The notes under the pieces are model-generated. The model was not told the DNA's origin. It ran no database searches and saw nothing but the letters and a program-made list of their open reading frames with translations. Source: DUTS01 sp050951605 (GTDB lineage Bacteria > Bacillota > Peptococcia > DRI-13 > DTU073). From it: a stretch of 64,000 nucleotides of DNA. This document shows positions 25,559 through 34,028 of this stretch, one piece after another; position 1 is the stretch's first letter, and every line of letters begins with the position of its first letter. The DNA is taken from contig JBMNJJ010000003.1 in the NCBI GenBank assembly GCA_050951605.1, positions 248,001 through 312,000 on the forward strand, in the 5' to 3' direction. Both the position numbers and the translations under genes were made by a program.

Positions 25559-25587
25559 AAAGGAGGTGATCCCCTTTTTGGGGGGAG
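25559..25587 (+). promoter_or_regulatory. Extended Shine-Dalgarno and GC hairpin before a secreted protein gene
   Basis: AAAGGAGGTGATCC at 25559-25572 is a full complement of the 16S rRNA 3' end. It lies 19 bases before the ATG, too far for normal use. Directly after it, CCCC (25571-25574) can pair with GGGG (25580-25583) across five T. GGGGGAG at 25581-25587 is itself a ribosome site with good spacing. The hairpin could bring the first site nearer or hide it. Confidence 0.5.
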
Positions 25588-25591
25588 AAAG

Positions 25592-26335
25592 ATGAAAAAA
25601 ACGTTAGCAGTTTTATTAAGTGTTCTTTTCTGTACCGTATGTTTAACAAGTGGTGTGTGGGCGAAGGAGAATCCTTCTGCTACACAGGATGGTCAGGGAG
25701 ACAAGGTTAAAGTGGTAGCTAAAGAAAAACTACTTAAAGAACAGAAACAAGAAAGAGATAGAGAAAGAAGCAGGCAAGAAGTAAAAGAAAATCGTGGGCA
25801 AACGAAAAAAGCAGAAAAGGAAGCCCAGATTGAAAAAATTAGGCAGCAAACCGGTCAGCAAGTTAAAAATTACGGTCAAGCGAAAAAATTAGAAGAAAGA
25901 ATTAGGGTGCGGGGGCGTTATCTTAAATATGATGTGCCACCTGTAATCAAAGAAGGTCGTACTTTAATTCCGGTGCGGGCGATTATGAATGGACTAGGTG
26001 CTAAGGTAGACTGGGATAAGGAAAAGAAAATAGTTACGATTAAGCAGGACAAGCAAGAAGTTATTTTCAAATTAGACGTTAACGAAGTTTTAGTTAATGG
26101 CAAAACCGTAACCATAGATATGCCGGCACAATTGATTTGCAATAGGACTTTTGTTCCATTGCGGTTTCTCTCGGAAACTTTAGGAGAAAAGGTCAATTAT
26201 GACGAAGACACCGGGGAAATTGACGTCGGCGAGGAAGAAGAAAATGAGGAAGATGTAGATGAAGATGTAGATGAAGACATCGATGAAGAAGATGATGAAG
26301 AAGTAGCCGAAGATAACAAGACTAAAGATAAATAG
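25592..26335 (+). CDS. Secreted protein with copper amine oxidase N-terminal-like (stalk) domain
   Basis: 247 residues. Signal peptide MKKTLAVLLSVLFCTVCLTS with cleavage near VWA-KE. Residues 30-105 are highly charged (K, E, R, Q rich) and likely form a coiled coil. Residues about 108-205 form a Cu_amine_oxidN1-type domain: KYDVPPVIKEGRTLIPVRAI, then GLGAKVDWDKEKKIVTIK, FVPLRFLSETLGEKVNYD. The C-terminal 35 residues are almost all Asp and Glu. The domain is common in secreted and S-layer-linked proteins of Clostridia and is not enzymatic. The acidic tail may bind calcium (inference). Confidence 0.83.
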   Translation: MKKTLAVLLSVLFCTVCLTSGVWAKENPSATQDGQGDKVKVVAKEKLLKEQKQERDRERSRQEVKENRGQTKKAEKEAQIEKIRQQTGQQVKNYGQAKKLEERIRVRGRYLKYDVPPVIKEGRTLIPVRAIMNGLGAKVDWDKEKKIVTIKQDKQEVIFKLDVNEVLVNGKTVTIDMPAQLICNRTFVPLRFLSETLGEKVNYDEDTGEIDVGEEEENEEDVDEDVDEDIDEEDDEEVAEDNKTKDK

Positions 26336-26357
26336 TAAGTACATAAAAGAAAATTAA

Positions 26358-26407
26358 CAAAGGGAATGACGCAGAAATAAATAGGGAGTCATTCCCTTTG
26401 CTTTTTT
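26358..26407 (+). terminator. Terminator after the stalk-domain gene
   Basis: CAAAGGGAATGAC (26358-26370) and GTCATTCCCTTTG (26388-26400) form a thirteen-pair stem with C and six T. Confidence 0.93.
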
Positions 26408-26483
26408 GTTTAAAATATATTACAGGTAGTTATTATGGGCTATAATGGAACGTAGAATTAATTAGGAAAAAAGGGATGCGTGG

Positions 26484-27182
26484 ATGTTTAATTGGAAGCG
26501 AATCAATAGTAATAAAAGTGCCTGGCGTAAAGTTTTTCAGTCGTATTCACTGAGACTTTTTATTGGTTTTATTTTAGGTGTTATATCATTGCTAGTATTT
26601 CTTGAAATTTCAGATGGCATATTGTTTGACGAACTACAACAATTTGATCAATTTGTTACAGATCTAGTACGTATTAAAATGTCCCCATCTTTAACAAAAA
26701 GCATGATTTATATATCAGCATTGGGTTCATCTGTAACGCTTACAAGCTTGGGCGTATTATTTTTTGGTTATTTCTTATTTATAAAAAAACACTTTTGGGA
26801 GTCCCTAAATATACCAATCGTACTTATAGGGGCTACGGTACTCAATAATATATTGAAAGTTTTGTTTCATAGACAAAGACCAATGTTAGAACATCTTGTC
26901 CCTGTAACCGGGCTTAGTTTTCCTAGTGGTCATGCAATGATTAGTTATGCTTTTTACGGCCTTATTATTTATTTGGTTTGGCTTAATATTAAAAATAAAT
27001 ATTTGAAGTATGTTGTAACCATATTATTAGGTCTATTAATTTTGTTGATTGGCATAAGCCGAATATATTTAGGTGTTCATTATCCTAGTGACGTTTTAGC
27101 AGGGTTTGCGGCGGGAAGTTTTTGGTTAATAGCCTGTATATTAGGGCTTAAAAGCGTAAGGGCAATTGGTTCAGATGTTTAA
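26484..27182 (+). CDS. PAP2-family membrane phosphatase
   Basis: 232 residues with about six membrane segments. All three PAP2 motifs are present: KVLFHRQRP (C1) near residue 132, FPSGH (C2) near 154, and SRIYLGVHYPSDVLAG (C3) near 196, giving the catalytic His pair and Asp. The family dephosphorylates lipid phosphates such as undecaprenyl pyrophosphate or phosphatidic acid; the substrate is not defined here. An IS21-family element begins 22 bases after its stop. It marks the left end of the accessory island. Confidence 0.88.
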   Translation: MFNWKRINSNKSAWRKVFQSYSLRLFIGFILGVISLLVFLEISDGILFDELQQFDQFVTDLVRIKMSPSLTKSMIYISALGSSVTLTSLGVLFFGYFLFIKKHFWESLNIPIVLIGATVLNNILKVLFHRQRPMLEHLVPVTGLSFPSGHAMISYAFYGLIIYLVWLNIKNKYLKYVVTILLGLLILLIGISRIYLGVHYPSDVLAGFAAGSFWLIACILGLKSVRAIGSDV

Positions 27183-27270
27183 AACTTTCAAGATTATTCA
27201 GTGGTGTATTTGTCAAGTGAAAAGTACCCCACATTTTAATTGAAAAGTACCCCACTTTGGGACAAAAAAA

Positions 27271-28029
27271 TTAATTATTTTTTGCCCATTCAGTTGTTTC
27301 TTTAAGACGAAATGAATTACCATTCATGTTCACAATATAGGCTTTATGAGTTAAGCGGTCTACCATGGCTGCTGTAAGAACGGGATCTAGGAAAATCTCA
27401 TCCCACCTTTCAAAAGATAAATTTGTGGTAATTATTGTAGATTTTCTCCCTGCCCTTAAAGACAAATGGGTAAATAAAAGTTCCGAACCCTCCTTGTCAA
27501 ATGAGATGTAACCTAATTCATCGGCAATGACTAAATCATACTTTTCGAATTTGTTCCCAAATGCCCTTAGCGTCTTTTCTGAGCGACTTTCCTTAAGCTG
27601 GTTGATTAAAGATGGTATCGTGGAAAAAAACACTTTGTAACCGGCTAAACACGCTTTTATCCCCAACCCTATGGCAAAATGAGTTTTACCGGTACCAGGG
27701 TTTCCAGCCATAATAATGTTCTGCCCGGTTTGGATGAAATCTAATGAAGAAAGAGTTTTAAATTTTCTTTGGGCATCCTCTGGTAGGTCATCCACGATGA
27801 TGTCTTCGAGATATTTCTTGTAAGGAAATGCAGCCCTACGCACCCTGTCTTGTTTAGCATTTTCCTGTCGTCTATCACACTCCTTTTGTAATAACTCCCA
27901 CAAAAACTGATCATAGCTTACTTCTTTTAAATTGGCTTCTTGAATTGCTTCGCGATAGCTACTTTTTAAAACAGGCATTTTTAAATAAAGTGCGAAATCT
28001 TCAATGTCTTGGTAAATGTTTTTGCTCAT
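27271..28029 (-). CDS. istB: IS21 helper ATPase IstB
   Basis: 252 residues. AAA+ ATPase with Walker A GNPGTGKTH near residue 109 and Walker B VIADELGY, plus a sensor region TTNLSFERWDEIF. IstB remodels target DNA and activates the IstA transposase. The start ATG overlaps the istA stop (ATGA), so the two genes are translationally coupled. Confidence 0.95.
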   Translation of the reverse strand: MSKNIYQDIEDFALYLKMPVLKSSYREAIQEANLKEVSYDQFLWELLQKECDRRQENAKQDRVRRAAFPYKKYLEDIIVDDLPEDAQRKFKTLSSLDFIQTGQNIIMAGNPGTGKTHFAIGLGIKACLAGYKVFFSTIPSLINQLKESRSEKTLRAFGNKFEKYDLVIADELGYISFDKEGSELLFTHLSLRAGRKSTIITTNLSFERWDEIFLDPVLTAAMVDRLTHKAYIVNMNGNSFRLKETTEWAKNN

Positions 28030-29642
28030 ATTACAACCACCTCTTTCGCAAATGCCTCGTTACCATAAGGAATTAGTTGCCCAAATTGCTTAAGCATAGC
28101 TAATGAGCTGTTTTTAATCTGCAAGGTTGCACTATCGTGCACAGTAAATTTAGATTTATCCACTGTATTGCGATTGCAAATAGCCTTAATGGTTTCCGTT
28201 GTAACCTCTAGCGGTGAAACTTTTGTAAGTAAATTAATAGCATCTTCAACTTTTTCTAACCCATGTTCTGAAACAAAAAATATTAAATCGATAAAATCCC
28301 TCCCTTTTGTGGTATAGTATTGATGATAGATTTTTTTGAGCCTTGGATTAGCTTGGTGGAGTGCAACACTGGTAGCTAATGCCCCGGGCTTCTTTTTTAA
28401 TGTGTTTAAATAATGTTCTAATTGAATACTCCATGCATTTGAGCCCATCTTCCTAGTGTGGGTAGCAATTAAATCTCCCTCGTAAAAGCAACGGATCTCA
28501 TTAGAGTAGATTTTGGTTAAAACCAGCTTGCCAACATATTTATCCGGAACCGAGTAATAGCAGTTATCCACTGTTATGACTGAATATTTATTAACCCGTA
28601 ATTCCGTAATTCGTGCCGCGTCATATGGGGGTAAATTAGGTAATAAATGCGGTCTTTCCAGTTCTAGAATATCTATTGCCGTTTTATCATTAAGACCCTT
28701 TTGTGGCTTTGCATTTAACCGAGAACAAGTTTTAGCCAGATATTCATTCGCTTCTGCAAACGAATTAAATGTACTTTTATGGGCGAAAGCCTTGCGCCGC
28801 ACATACTCTACACTTCTTTCCACATGACCCTTTTCGTTTCCAGCATTTATATTGCAGAAACGGAACTTAAAACCGTAATATAGCGATAATTGGCGCAATG
28901 CTTCCGTTGGTTCTCCTTCGGCACCGGCAAGTTTTTTAACAGCCACTCTAGTATTATCGTACACCATCAGTTTGTACACATTGCCCAAATGTTCAAAAAA
29001 CTTAGCATGGGATTCTAAAAAACAGGCTGTGTCTTGCTTTAGGAATAGAGTTGCATAACGATAGTTTCCGGCGGCACTGGTAAAAACCGCAATCTGTAAT
29101 TTTATCAATCGACCAGCGATGGTTAATTTTACTTCACCCCAATCAAATTCGCATACCTCACCAAGAGCATAAAGGGCTTTAATATAGGCCTCTTGGGCTT
29201 GATTAGTCAACTCCCTAACCGTATTACAGACGGTGGAATAGCTAATATCAAATCCTGCATCTACAAGTGCTTCATGAATATCAATTTTCTTTTTCTGTAT
29301 TTTGGATTGTCCATTATGTCTTTTTAATTCATTTTCTTCCAAATGGGCTTTAATAGCATCTACTAATTCCTTAGTTACTTTACGCTTTTTTCTACCGCTA
29401 GAATCATATTTAGGCGGTGTAACGATGTTATCCGTGAGCTCCTTAATATCACCAAAGGTTTTCGAATTTCCTTCTTGTAATTGGGCCCTTTGTTTTTCAT
29501 ATTTCTTGATGTATTTGCTGATTGTTTTTCTTGAAATACCCGTTTCACGCTCAATGGCTCGTTGGGATTTGCCATCCCGTAAAAACATAAGTAAAATGTC
29601 CTGTTTTTCCATTAGCTTTATCAATCTCCCCTCACCCTCCAC
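28026..29642 (-). CDS. istA: IS21 transposase IstA
   Basis: Up to 538 residues. An N-terminal helix-turn-helix (KSQRAIERETGISRKTISKY) precedes an RNase H-fold catalytic domain with CEFDWGEVKL (first Asp), MVYDNTRVAV (second Asp) and GHVERSVEYVRRKAF (Glu), the DDE triad. A Mu-type beta-barrel-like C-terminal region follows. The start may be GTG 29642 or, more likely, ATG 29612 (MEKQDIL) after GAGGGGAGA. Intact, unlike copy 2. Confidence 0.94.
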   Translation of the reverse strand: MEGEGRLIKLMEKQDILLMFLRDGKSQRAIERETGISRKTISKYIKKYEKQRAQLQEGNSKTFGDIKELTDNIVTPPKYDSSGRKKRKVTKELVDAIKAHLEENELKRHNGQSKIQKKKIDIHEALVDAGFDISYSTVCNTVRELTNQAQEAYIKALYALGEVCEFDWGEVKLTIAGRLIKLQIAVFTSAAGNYRYATLFLKQDTACFLESHAKFFEHLGNVYKLMVYDNTRVAVKKLAGAEGEPTEALRQLSLYYGFKFRFCNINAGNEKGHVERSVEYVRRKAFAHKSTFNSFAEANEYLAKTCSRLNAKPQKGLNDKTAIDILELERPHLLPNLPPYDAARITELRVNKYSVITVDNCYYSVPDKYVGKLVLTKIYSNEIRCFYEGDLIATHTRKMGSNAWSIQLEHYLNTLKKKPGALATSVALHQANPRLKKIYHQYYTTKGRDFIDLIFFVSEHGLEKVEDAINLLTKVSPLEVTTETIKAICNRNTVDKSKFTVHDSATLQIKNSSLAMLKQFGQLIPYGNEAFAKEVVVI

Positions 29643-29740
29643 ATGTTAAAAATTTATTAATAACATGTGGAAGTATATTTTAATGTGGGGTACTTTTCAA
29701 TTATTATTTGGGGTACTTTTAGTTTAATATAAACAAGTGG

Positions 29741-30098
29741 TCAATTTTTTGGATGTTGGGCGGATCCTCATATTTAGAAAGATATAAATCACCTTGTGTA
29801 TTTAACATGGCAAAAAAAACATCCTGAACATTGGTAACGCCTTGTGTATTAGTTGTTCCAGCAACTACTTTTCTGTGAGGTTAGCACTTTTTAACATTTT
29901 ATGATTAACTTTTCCTTCTATAATTAAAGGAAGACTTAAGCCTTTATATTTGGTAGGGATATTTAAGTCGAAAGGCGTAACGTTTGCATACTGGCTTTTC
30001 TTTAGGAAACTTAATTTCCCATTAGGTTCTAATAGTGCAAATTCGAGTTCGCTAATATCAAAAACTTTTCCTCTTTTTCATATAAATATCCATTTTAA
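29741..30098 (-). pseudogene. Decayed DUF421 (YetF-like) C-terminal fragment
   Basis: On the minus strand the pieces read GKVFDISELEFALLEPNGKL, then YANVTPFDLNIPTKYKGLSL and LPLIIEGKVNHKMLKSANLTEK. After an in-frame TAG and a one-base shift they continue GVTNVQDVFFAMLNTQGDLY to YEDPPN. This is the cytoplasmic C-terminal region of DUF421 membrane proteins. The N-terminal membrane part is missing, there is a nonsense codon, and there are at least two frame changes, so it is dead. Its original stop codon (TGA, plus-strand TCA at 27198-27200) lies on the far side of IS21 copy 1: the IS landed one codon before the stop. Confidence 0.75.
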
Positions 30099-30112
30099 AA
30101 GTAAAAGCTTAA

Positions 30113-30149
30113 AAAAGCATGTACCTATTAAATGATAGGTCATGCTTTT
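30113..30149. terminator. Hairpin, probably a bidirectional terminator
   Basis: AAAAGCATG-T-ACCTAT (30113-30128) pairs with ATAGGTCATGCTTTT (30135-30149) with one bulged T. A and T runs flank both sides. From here to 30269 (about 120 bases) I see no gene. Confidence 0.55.
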
Positions 30150-30269
30150 GTTATTGTTATGGGAAAAGCCCTCGTTTTGAAACTTTTTGCAGGAAAAAGA
30201 AAAATTTCGTAGAAATAATTATAGAATAGTGTCATAAATTAGTAGATTTACTTTCTTTGGTTGAGATAA

Positions 30270-30295
30270 ATCTTAAAAGGGAGATATTTTAAGAT
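30270..30295. promoter_or_regulatory. Perfect dyad upstream of the WYL regulator gene (possible operator)
   Basis: ATCTTAAAA (30270-30278) and TTTTAAGAT (30287-30295) form a nine-base inverted repeat with an eight-base spacer, 45 bases before the start codon. A related half-site, AATCTTTAAAAAG, lies at 31465-31477 in the leader of the cas operon. Autoregulation and cas control by the WYL protein are inferences. Confidence 0.45.
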
Positions 30296-30340
30296 TACCG
30301 AGGGTTCTTTTACATTTTTTTGAGGCGGCGGAGGGATATT

Positions 30341-31330
30341 ATGTCGAATGTTTCCCAAGTGGAACGTCAGTTATATATTTTTTCAATGTTATCTGAAAAC
30401 AGCAAAGGTTTTACTATTGAAGAAGTTTTGAATAACCTTCGTAAAATTGGGGGTGATGTAAGCTGCAAGACGATAAAAAGGGATATTGATTGCATTACTA
30501 AAAATTTTTTCGTGTATGAAGAAAAAAGGAATAATAAGACTGTTTATTTAGCTAAAAAATATAAAGTGCAAAATGTTACTTTTTCAATTTCTGAATTGAT
30601 TTCTCTGTATTTTGCTAGAGAAGTATTAAATTTTTATAGTGGGTTAGAGGTTGGCTCTACAGCAACTAAAATTATTGAGAAGATAATTGCTTCTACACCA
30701 AAAATTAACAGAAATTATCTTGATACTTTAAATAATTTGATAAAGGTAAATGTAATAGGAGTTAATCAAGAAAACAAATTAGATTCAGCATATCTAAAGT
30801 TGCTTAAAAATGCGATTGAAGAAAACAGGTGTGTGCGATTAGAGTATTATTCTTTTTATAGTGATGAAATAACTGAGCGAGAGTTTGAGCCTTATCTTTT
30901 AGAAATTTATGAAGGTTGTTGGCATGCAATTGGTTATTGCCGTTTAAGAAAAAGTTTTAGAGATTTGCGAGTTTCAAGAATCAAGTCGTTAAAGCTTACT
31001 AATGAAGTTTTTAATAGACCTAAATACTTTTATGAAGATTATAAAAAGAATCGCTTTGATAAGTTATCAGGTGAAGAAAAAGTTTGTTTAAGACTATTAT
31101 TTACCGGACAAGCGGCAAGGTTCATTGAGGAATATGAATCGTCTAAAGCTGATTCTCTTCAGAGAAAAAACGATGGTTTGTTATTTGAACGTACAGTAGC
31201 TATGAGCCCGGAAATTCTCAAATGGGTACTGAATTTTGGGGCTGAGGTAAAGGTCTTGGAACCAATATTTTTGAGGGAAAGAGTGCAAAAAGAAATAAAA
31301 AAAATGAACGAACTATATTATTGCCCATAG
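30341..31330 (+). CDS. WYL-domain transcriptional regulator, cas-associated
   Basis: 329 residues. An N-terminal helix-turn-helix (QVERQLYIFSMLSE to CKTIKRDIDCI, residues 5-60) is followed by a WYL domain (about 145-225; VRLEYYSFYSDEITEREFEP and YEGCWHAIGYCR) and a WCX C-terminal extension. WYL proteins bind ligands, often nucleic acid or nucleotides, and commonly regulate CRISPR-Cas and other defence loci. It lies 249 bases before cas6 on the same strand. ATG 30341 follows GGAGGG. The gene is AT-rich, like the cas genes. Confidence 0.88.
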   Translation: MSNVSQVERQLYIFSMLSENSKGFTIEEVLNNLRKIGGDVSCKTIKRDIDCITKNFFVYEEKRNNKTVYLAKKYKVQNVTFSISELISLYFAREVLNFYSGLEVGSTATKIIEKIIASTPKINRNYLDTLNNLIKVNVIGVNQENKLDSAYLKLLKNAIEENRCVRLEYYSFYSDEITEREFEPYLLEIYEGCWHAIGYCRLRKSFRDLRVSRIKSLKLTNEVFNRPKYFYEDYKKNRFDKLSGEEKVCLRLLFTGQAARFIEEYESSKADSLQRKNDGLLFERTVAMSPEILKWVLNFGAEVKVLEPIFLRERVQKEIKKMNELYYCP

Positions 31331-31579
31331 TCTGTCCATGTCATTTGGTATGATTATAGTGTAGGTGCAAAACATTGGATTAAAAATGAAAAAGTTTTAG
31401 AGCAAATAGCGAAGCTATGAATAAATTAGGAAGTAGAAGTATCAATGGTACAATTAGAAGGTTAAATCTTTAAAAAGTGGGGGTAAGTATGAAAGCTAAA
31501 CTTTGAAATATACAAAACTTAAGCTCTTTGAGTTTTTTAGAGCACTCAAATCATTGAAAAGAGGTGAAAACGAGATAAA
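31331..31579 (+). promoter_or_regulatory. Leader region between the WYL gene and cas6
   Basis: 249 bases without a gene of size. It holds a WYL-type half-site (31465-31477), GGGGGTAAGT followed by a five-codon reading frame (MKAKL) near 31489, and overlapping hairpins. GCTCT (31523-31527) can pair with AGAGC (31539-31543), or TTTGAGT (31527-31533) with ACTCAAA (31544-31550). These share bases and lie adjacent, so they read as alternative structures. No convincing -35/-10 pair is visible. Confidence 0.4.
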
Positions 31580-32303
31580 ATGAGATTTAATGTAGAATTG
31601 CTTTTAGGTAATGAAATTATACCTAAAGATAAAAACCGGGTAATCTTATCATTAATAAAGCATAATTTTAATTCATATGACAAAGATTATTATTTAGAAC
31701 TTTATGGAGGAACTCCTAAAATTAAAAGTTTTACTTTTGCATTATATATGGGGAGTTGTAAATTTTTAAGAGAAGAAATTTTTATTCCGAGAAAAAAGAT
31801 AATTCTTAACTTTTCTACTTATGATGTTAAAGATGGAATAATGTTTTATAATGCCTTTTTGGAAAACAAAGGATTAGAGTATCCAATTAAAAACAATTCT
31901 ATAAAAGTAAGTAAAATAAATTTAAATAAAGAAAGAGCTATAACAGAAAATGAAGCAATATATAAGACGCTTAGTCCAGTATCAGTCAGAGAACATTTTG
32001 GAGATAATAAGAAGACTTGGTATCATTCATTAAATGATCTAAAAGGGCAAGAAGTATTTATGAATAATTTAAAATATCAATTAGAAAGATGAGTTTGGGG
32101 AAGACAGAATATTAGATATCGAAGAAGTAGAATTTGAAGTATTAGATAATAAAGAAGTAAAAGTTAAAAATTATGATATAGAAGTATTAGCGAATATATG
32201 TTATTTAAAAATTAGAGGCAAGTCATATATATTGGATTATCTTTATAAGGCGGGAATAGGGAGCCAAAGGAGTACAGGATTTGGGATGGTAGATTTGGTA
32301 TAG
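31580..32303 (+). pseudogene. cas6: Cas6 CRISPR RNA endonuclease, interrupted by a one-base frameshift
   Basis: Frame one (31580-32092) gives 170 residues starting MRFNVELLLGNEIIPKDKNR, a ferredoxin-like RAMP fold. Frame two (about 32095-32303) gives EDRILDIEEVEFEVLDNKEV and ends with KAGIGSQRSTGFGMVDLV, the glycine-rich C-terminal loop that defines Cas6. Joined, about 240 residues, the family length. The total is 3n+1, so one base is extra near 32089-32098 (AGATGAGTTTGGGG). Cas6 cleaves the repeat in pre-crRNA, leaving an 8-base 5' handle. It is first in the operon, before cas8. Confidence 0.87.
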
Positions 32304-32314
32304 GAGGTGAGATT

Positions 32315-34028
32315 ATGGGAGAAAAGATAAAAATATATTTATCTGATTGGCAGTATAATGCAGGGATAGTAGGCCTTTGCAATATATTAGAAGAATATGC
32401 GGAGGACGAAGTAATTATTAAGGGGCAATATGTAGAAATTAACCAAGAAATGTTAGAGAATTTTGAAGAAAAATATTTAAATTATTTCATAGGGAAATAT
32501 AAAGAAACTACACCATGGTACAGAATAGTGTCTTATAAACCGATAATTGAGAGTTATAAAAATAACAACTTTGAAAACTTTGATGAAAAATCTTTAGATT
32601 ATTTAAATGAATATATTAGGCTGGTAAAAGATTATTTGTCTAGGAATAACTATAAAAAAGTATATCCATTTATAGAGAGTGATAAAGATATTGTATTTCT
32701 AGAAAGACAATTAAAAACAATTAGTGTTAATAAAAGAGACAAAATAGAAGAAAAAATAGACGAGGTAAAAGATAGATTTAGAATAATAAATGAAATAATT
32801 GCCTACTGTAATAGCGAAGATGGGAAAAAGTATTTAGTAGCAAAGGGAGTAATTTATAATGTTATAAATAATGGTTGGAATGGTGTTTGTTTTCTAAATC
32901 CGCAAACTAGGGAGCATGATGTTTATAATGATTATAAAGAGTATTTTGTTGATGCAGCTATAGATTATCTTAAAGCAGATAAAGAAAAATTTACATGTAA
33001 TTGTTTTATTTGTGATAGAAAAATAAAGAATTTAAATAACGATTTAAGTTTTTTAAATAAAACAGGATTTGATGTAAATAGAAAAGCATCTCACATTTGG
33101 GATTTCATAAATGATGTAGCAATATGTGATTTATGTAAGCTAATATATTCATGTTTGCCGGCTGGGTTTGTATATGCATATGACAAGGGAATTTTTATAA
33201 ATAGCAATACGTCTGTTGCTGATTTATTGAGAATCAATAGAAAGACTCAGAGATGATGTGCTTAAAAAAGATGATGGTAACTATAGGTCATTGACGTATA
33301 AGGCACTTGTTAAGGCAATAAATGAACAACACAGTTCTGGGATACAATATGAATTACAGGACATACAAATAGTAAGATATGAAAATCAAAATGAAAGATA
33401 TAGATTTAATATTTTATCAAAACAAGCTTTAAAAGTAATTAGAGAGTCGAAAAAAGAAATTGATAGCTTAATAAATACCGGGTACAGAGAAGCGGGAGTT
33501 TATTTTAATATATATGATATTATCCTTAATAGACTTTTGAATAACCACAATCTGTTTACATTAATTTACAAGTTAATTATGTATAAAATTACAAAATCGC
33601 AATCCATAATTACTTACTATCATATGGGACATGTCATGAATTTGAATCTAATAAATGTAAACTATTTGAAAGGGGTGGAAGGCGTGGATAAAGTTAAAGA
33701 AAATAGGGAATTGGTGAGAAAAGCTCGGGCATATGGGTATTATTTAAGAGGAGAATATTTAAAAAAAGATCCAGAAGCTGACAAAAATAAGATACGAGGA
33801 ATATCTTATAGATTATTAAATGCGCTTAAAACGAGAAACATAGAGCTGTTTATGCACAATATAATTACAAGCTATATGTACATAGGCGAAACAATACCTA
33901 AAAACTTAACATTAGCATTAGAGAGCGAAGAAATGTTAGGAATTATAGGGTATGCTTTTGTTACAGGATTGAATGGTGGGGGATATAAAGAAAGTAAAGA
34001 AAATGGAGGAGAAAGTAATGAAGATTAA
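32315..34028 (+). pseudogene. cas8: Cas8 (Cst1-type, CXXC-CXXC) large Cascade subunit, interrupted by a one-base frameshift
   Basis: Frame one (32315-33256) gives 313 residues; frame two (33258-34028 and a little upstream) gives 256. Joined, about 570 residues. Near residue 230 come CFIC and, 47 residues on, CDLC: the paired CXXC zinc motifs that name the Cst1 family (Cas8a1/Cas8b of the Tneap-type I-B system). Frame two upstream of 33258 reads ERLRDDVLKKDDGN, so one extra base lies around 33236-33245 (AATAGAAAGA). Cas8 recognises the PAM and the crRNA handle. It overlaps cas7 by 11 bases. Confidence 0.83.

Larger units (their letters stand above)
27205..29735 (-). mobile_element. IS21-family insertion sequence, copy 1 (intact)
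   Basis: 2531 bp with istA and istB on the minus strand. The ends are TGTATTTGTC at the left and ATATAAACA at the right, so the element begins TG and ends CA. Each end carries two tandem terminal repeats containing AAAAGTACCCCA, typical of IS21. A 5-bp target duplication AGTGG flanks it (27200-27204 and 29736-29740). Both ends are fixed by comparison with copy 2 at 47768-50296. It sits at the 3' end of a decayed DUF421 gene. Confidence 0.95.

Noticed and set aside
28576..29649. Plus-strand reading frames inside IS21 copy 1 and minus-strand ones inside copy 2
   Set aside because: They are opposite-strand shadows of istA and recur in both copies only because the elements are nearly identical.
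31487..31506. Leader peptide MKAKL upstream of cas6
   Set aside because: It has a GGGGG-type site before it, but five codons without any attenuator logic are too little to annotate as a gene.
31523..31550. H-type pseudoknot in the cas6 leader
   Set aside because: The two stems interleave with no linker bases to cross the grooves, so both cannot form together; alternative hairpins fit better.
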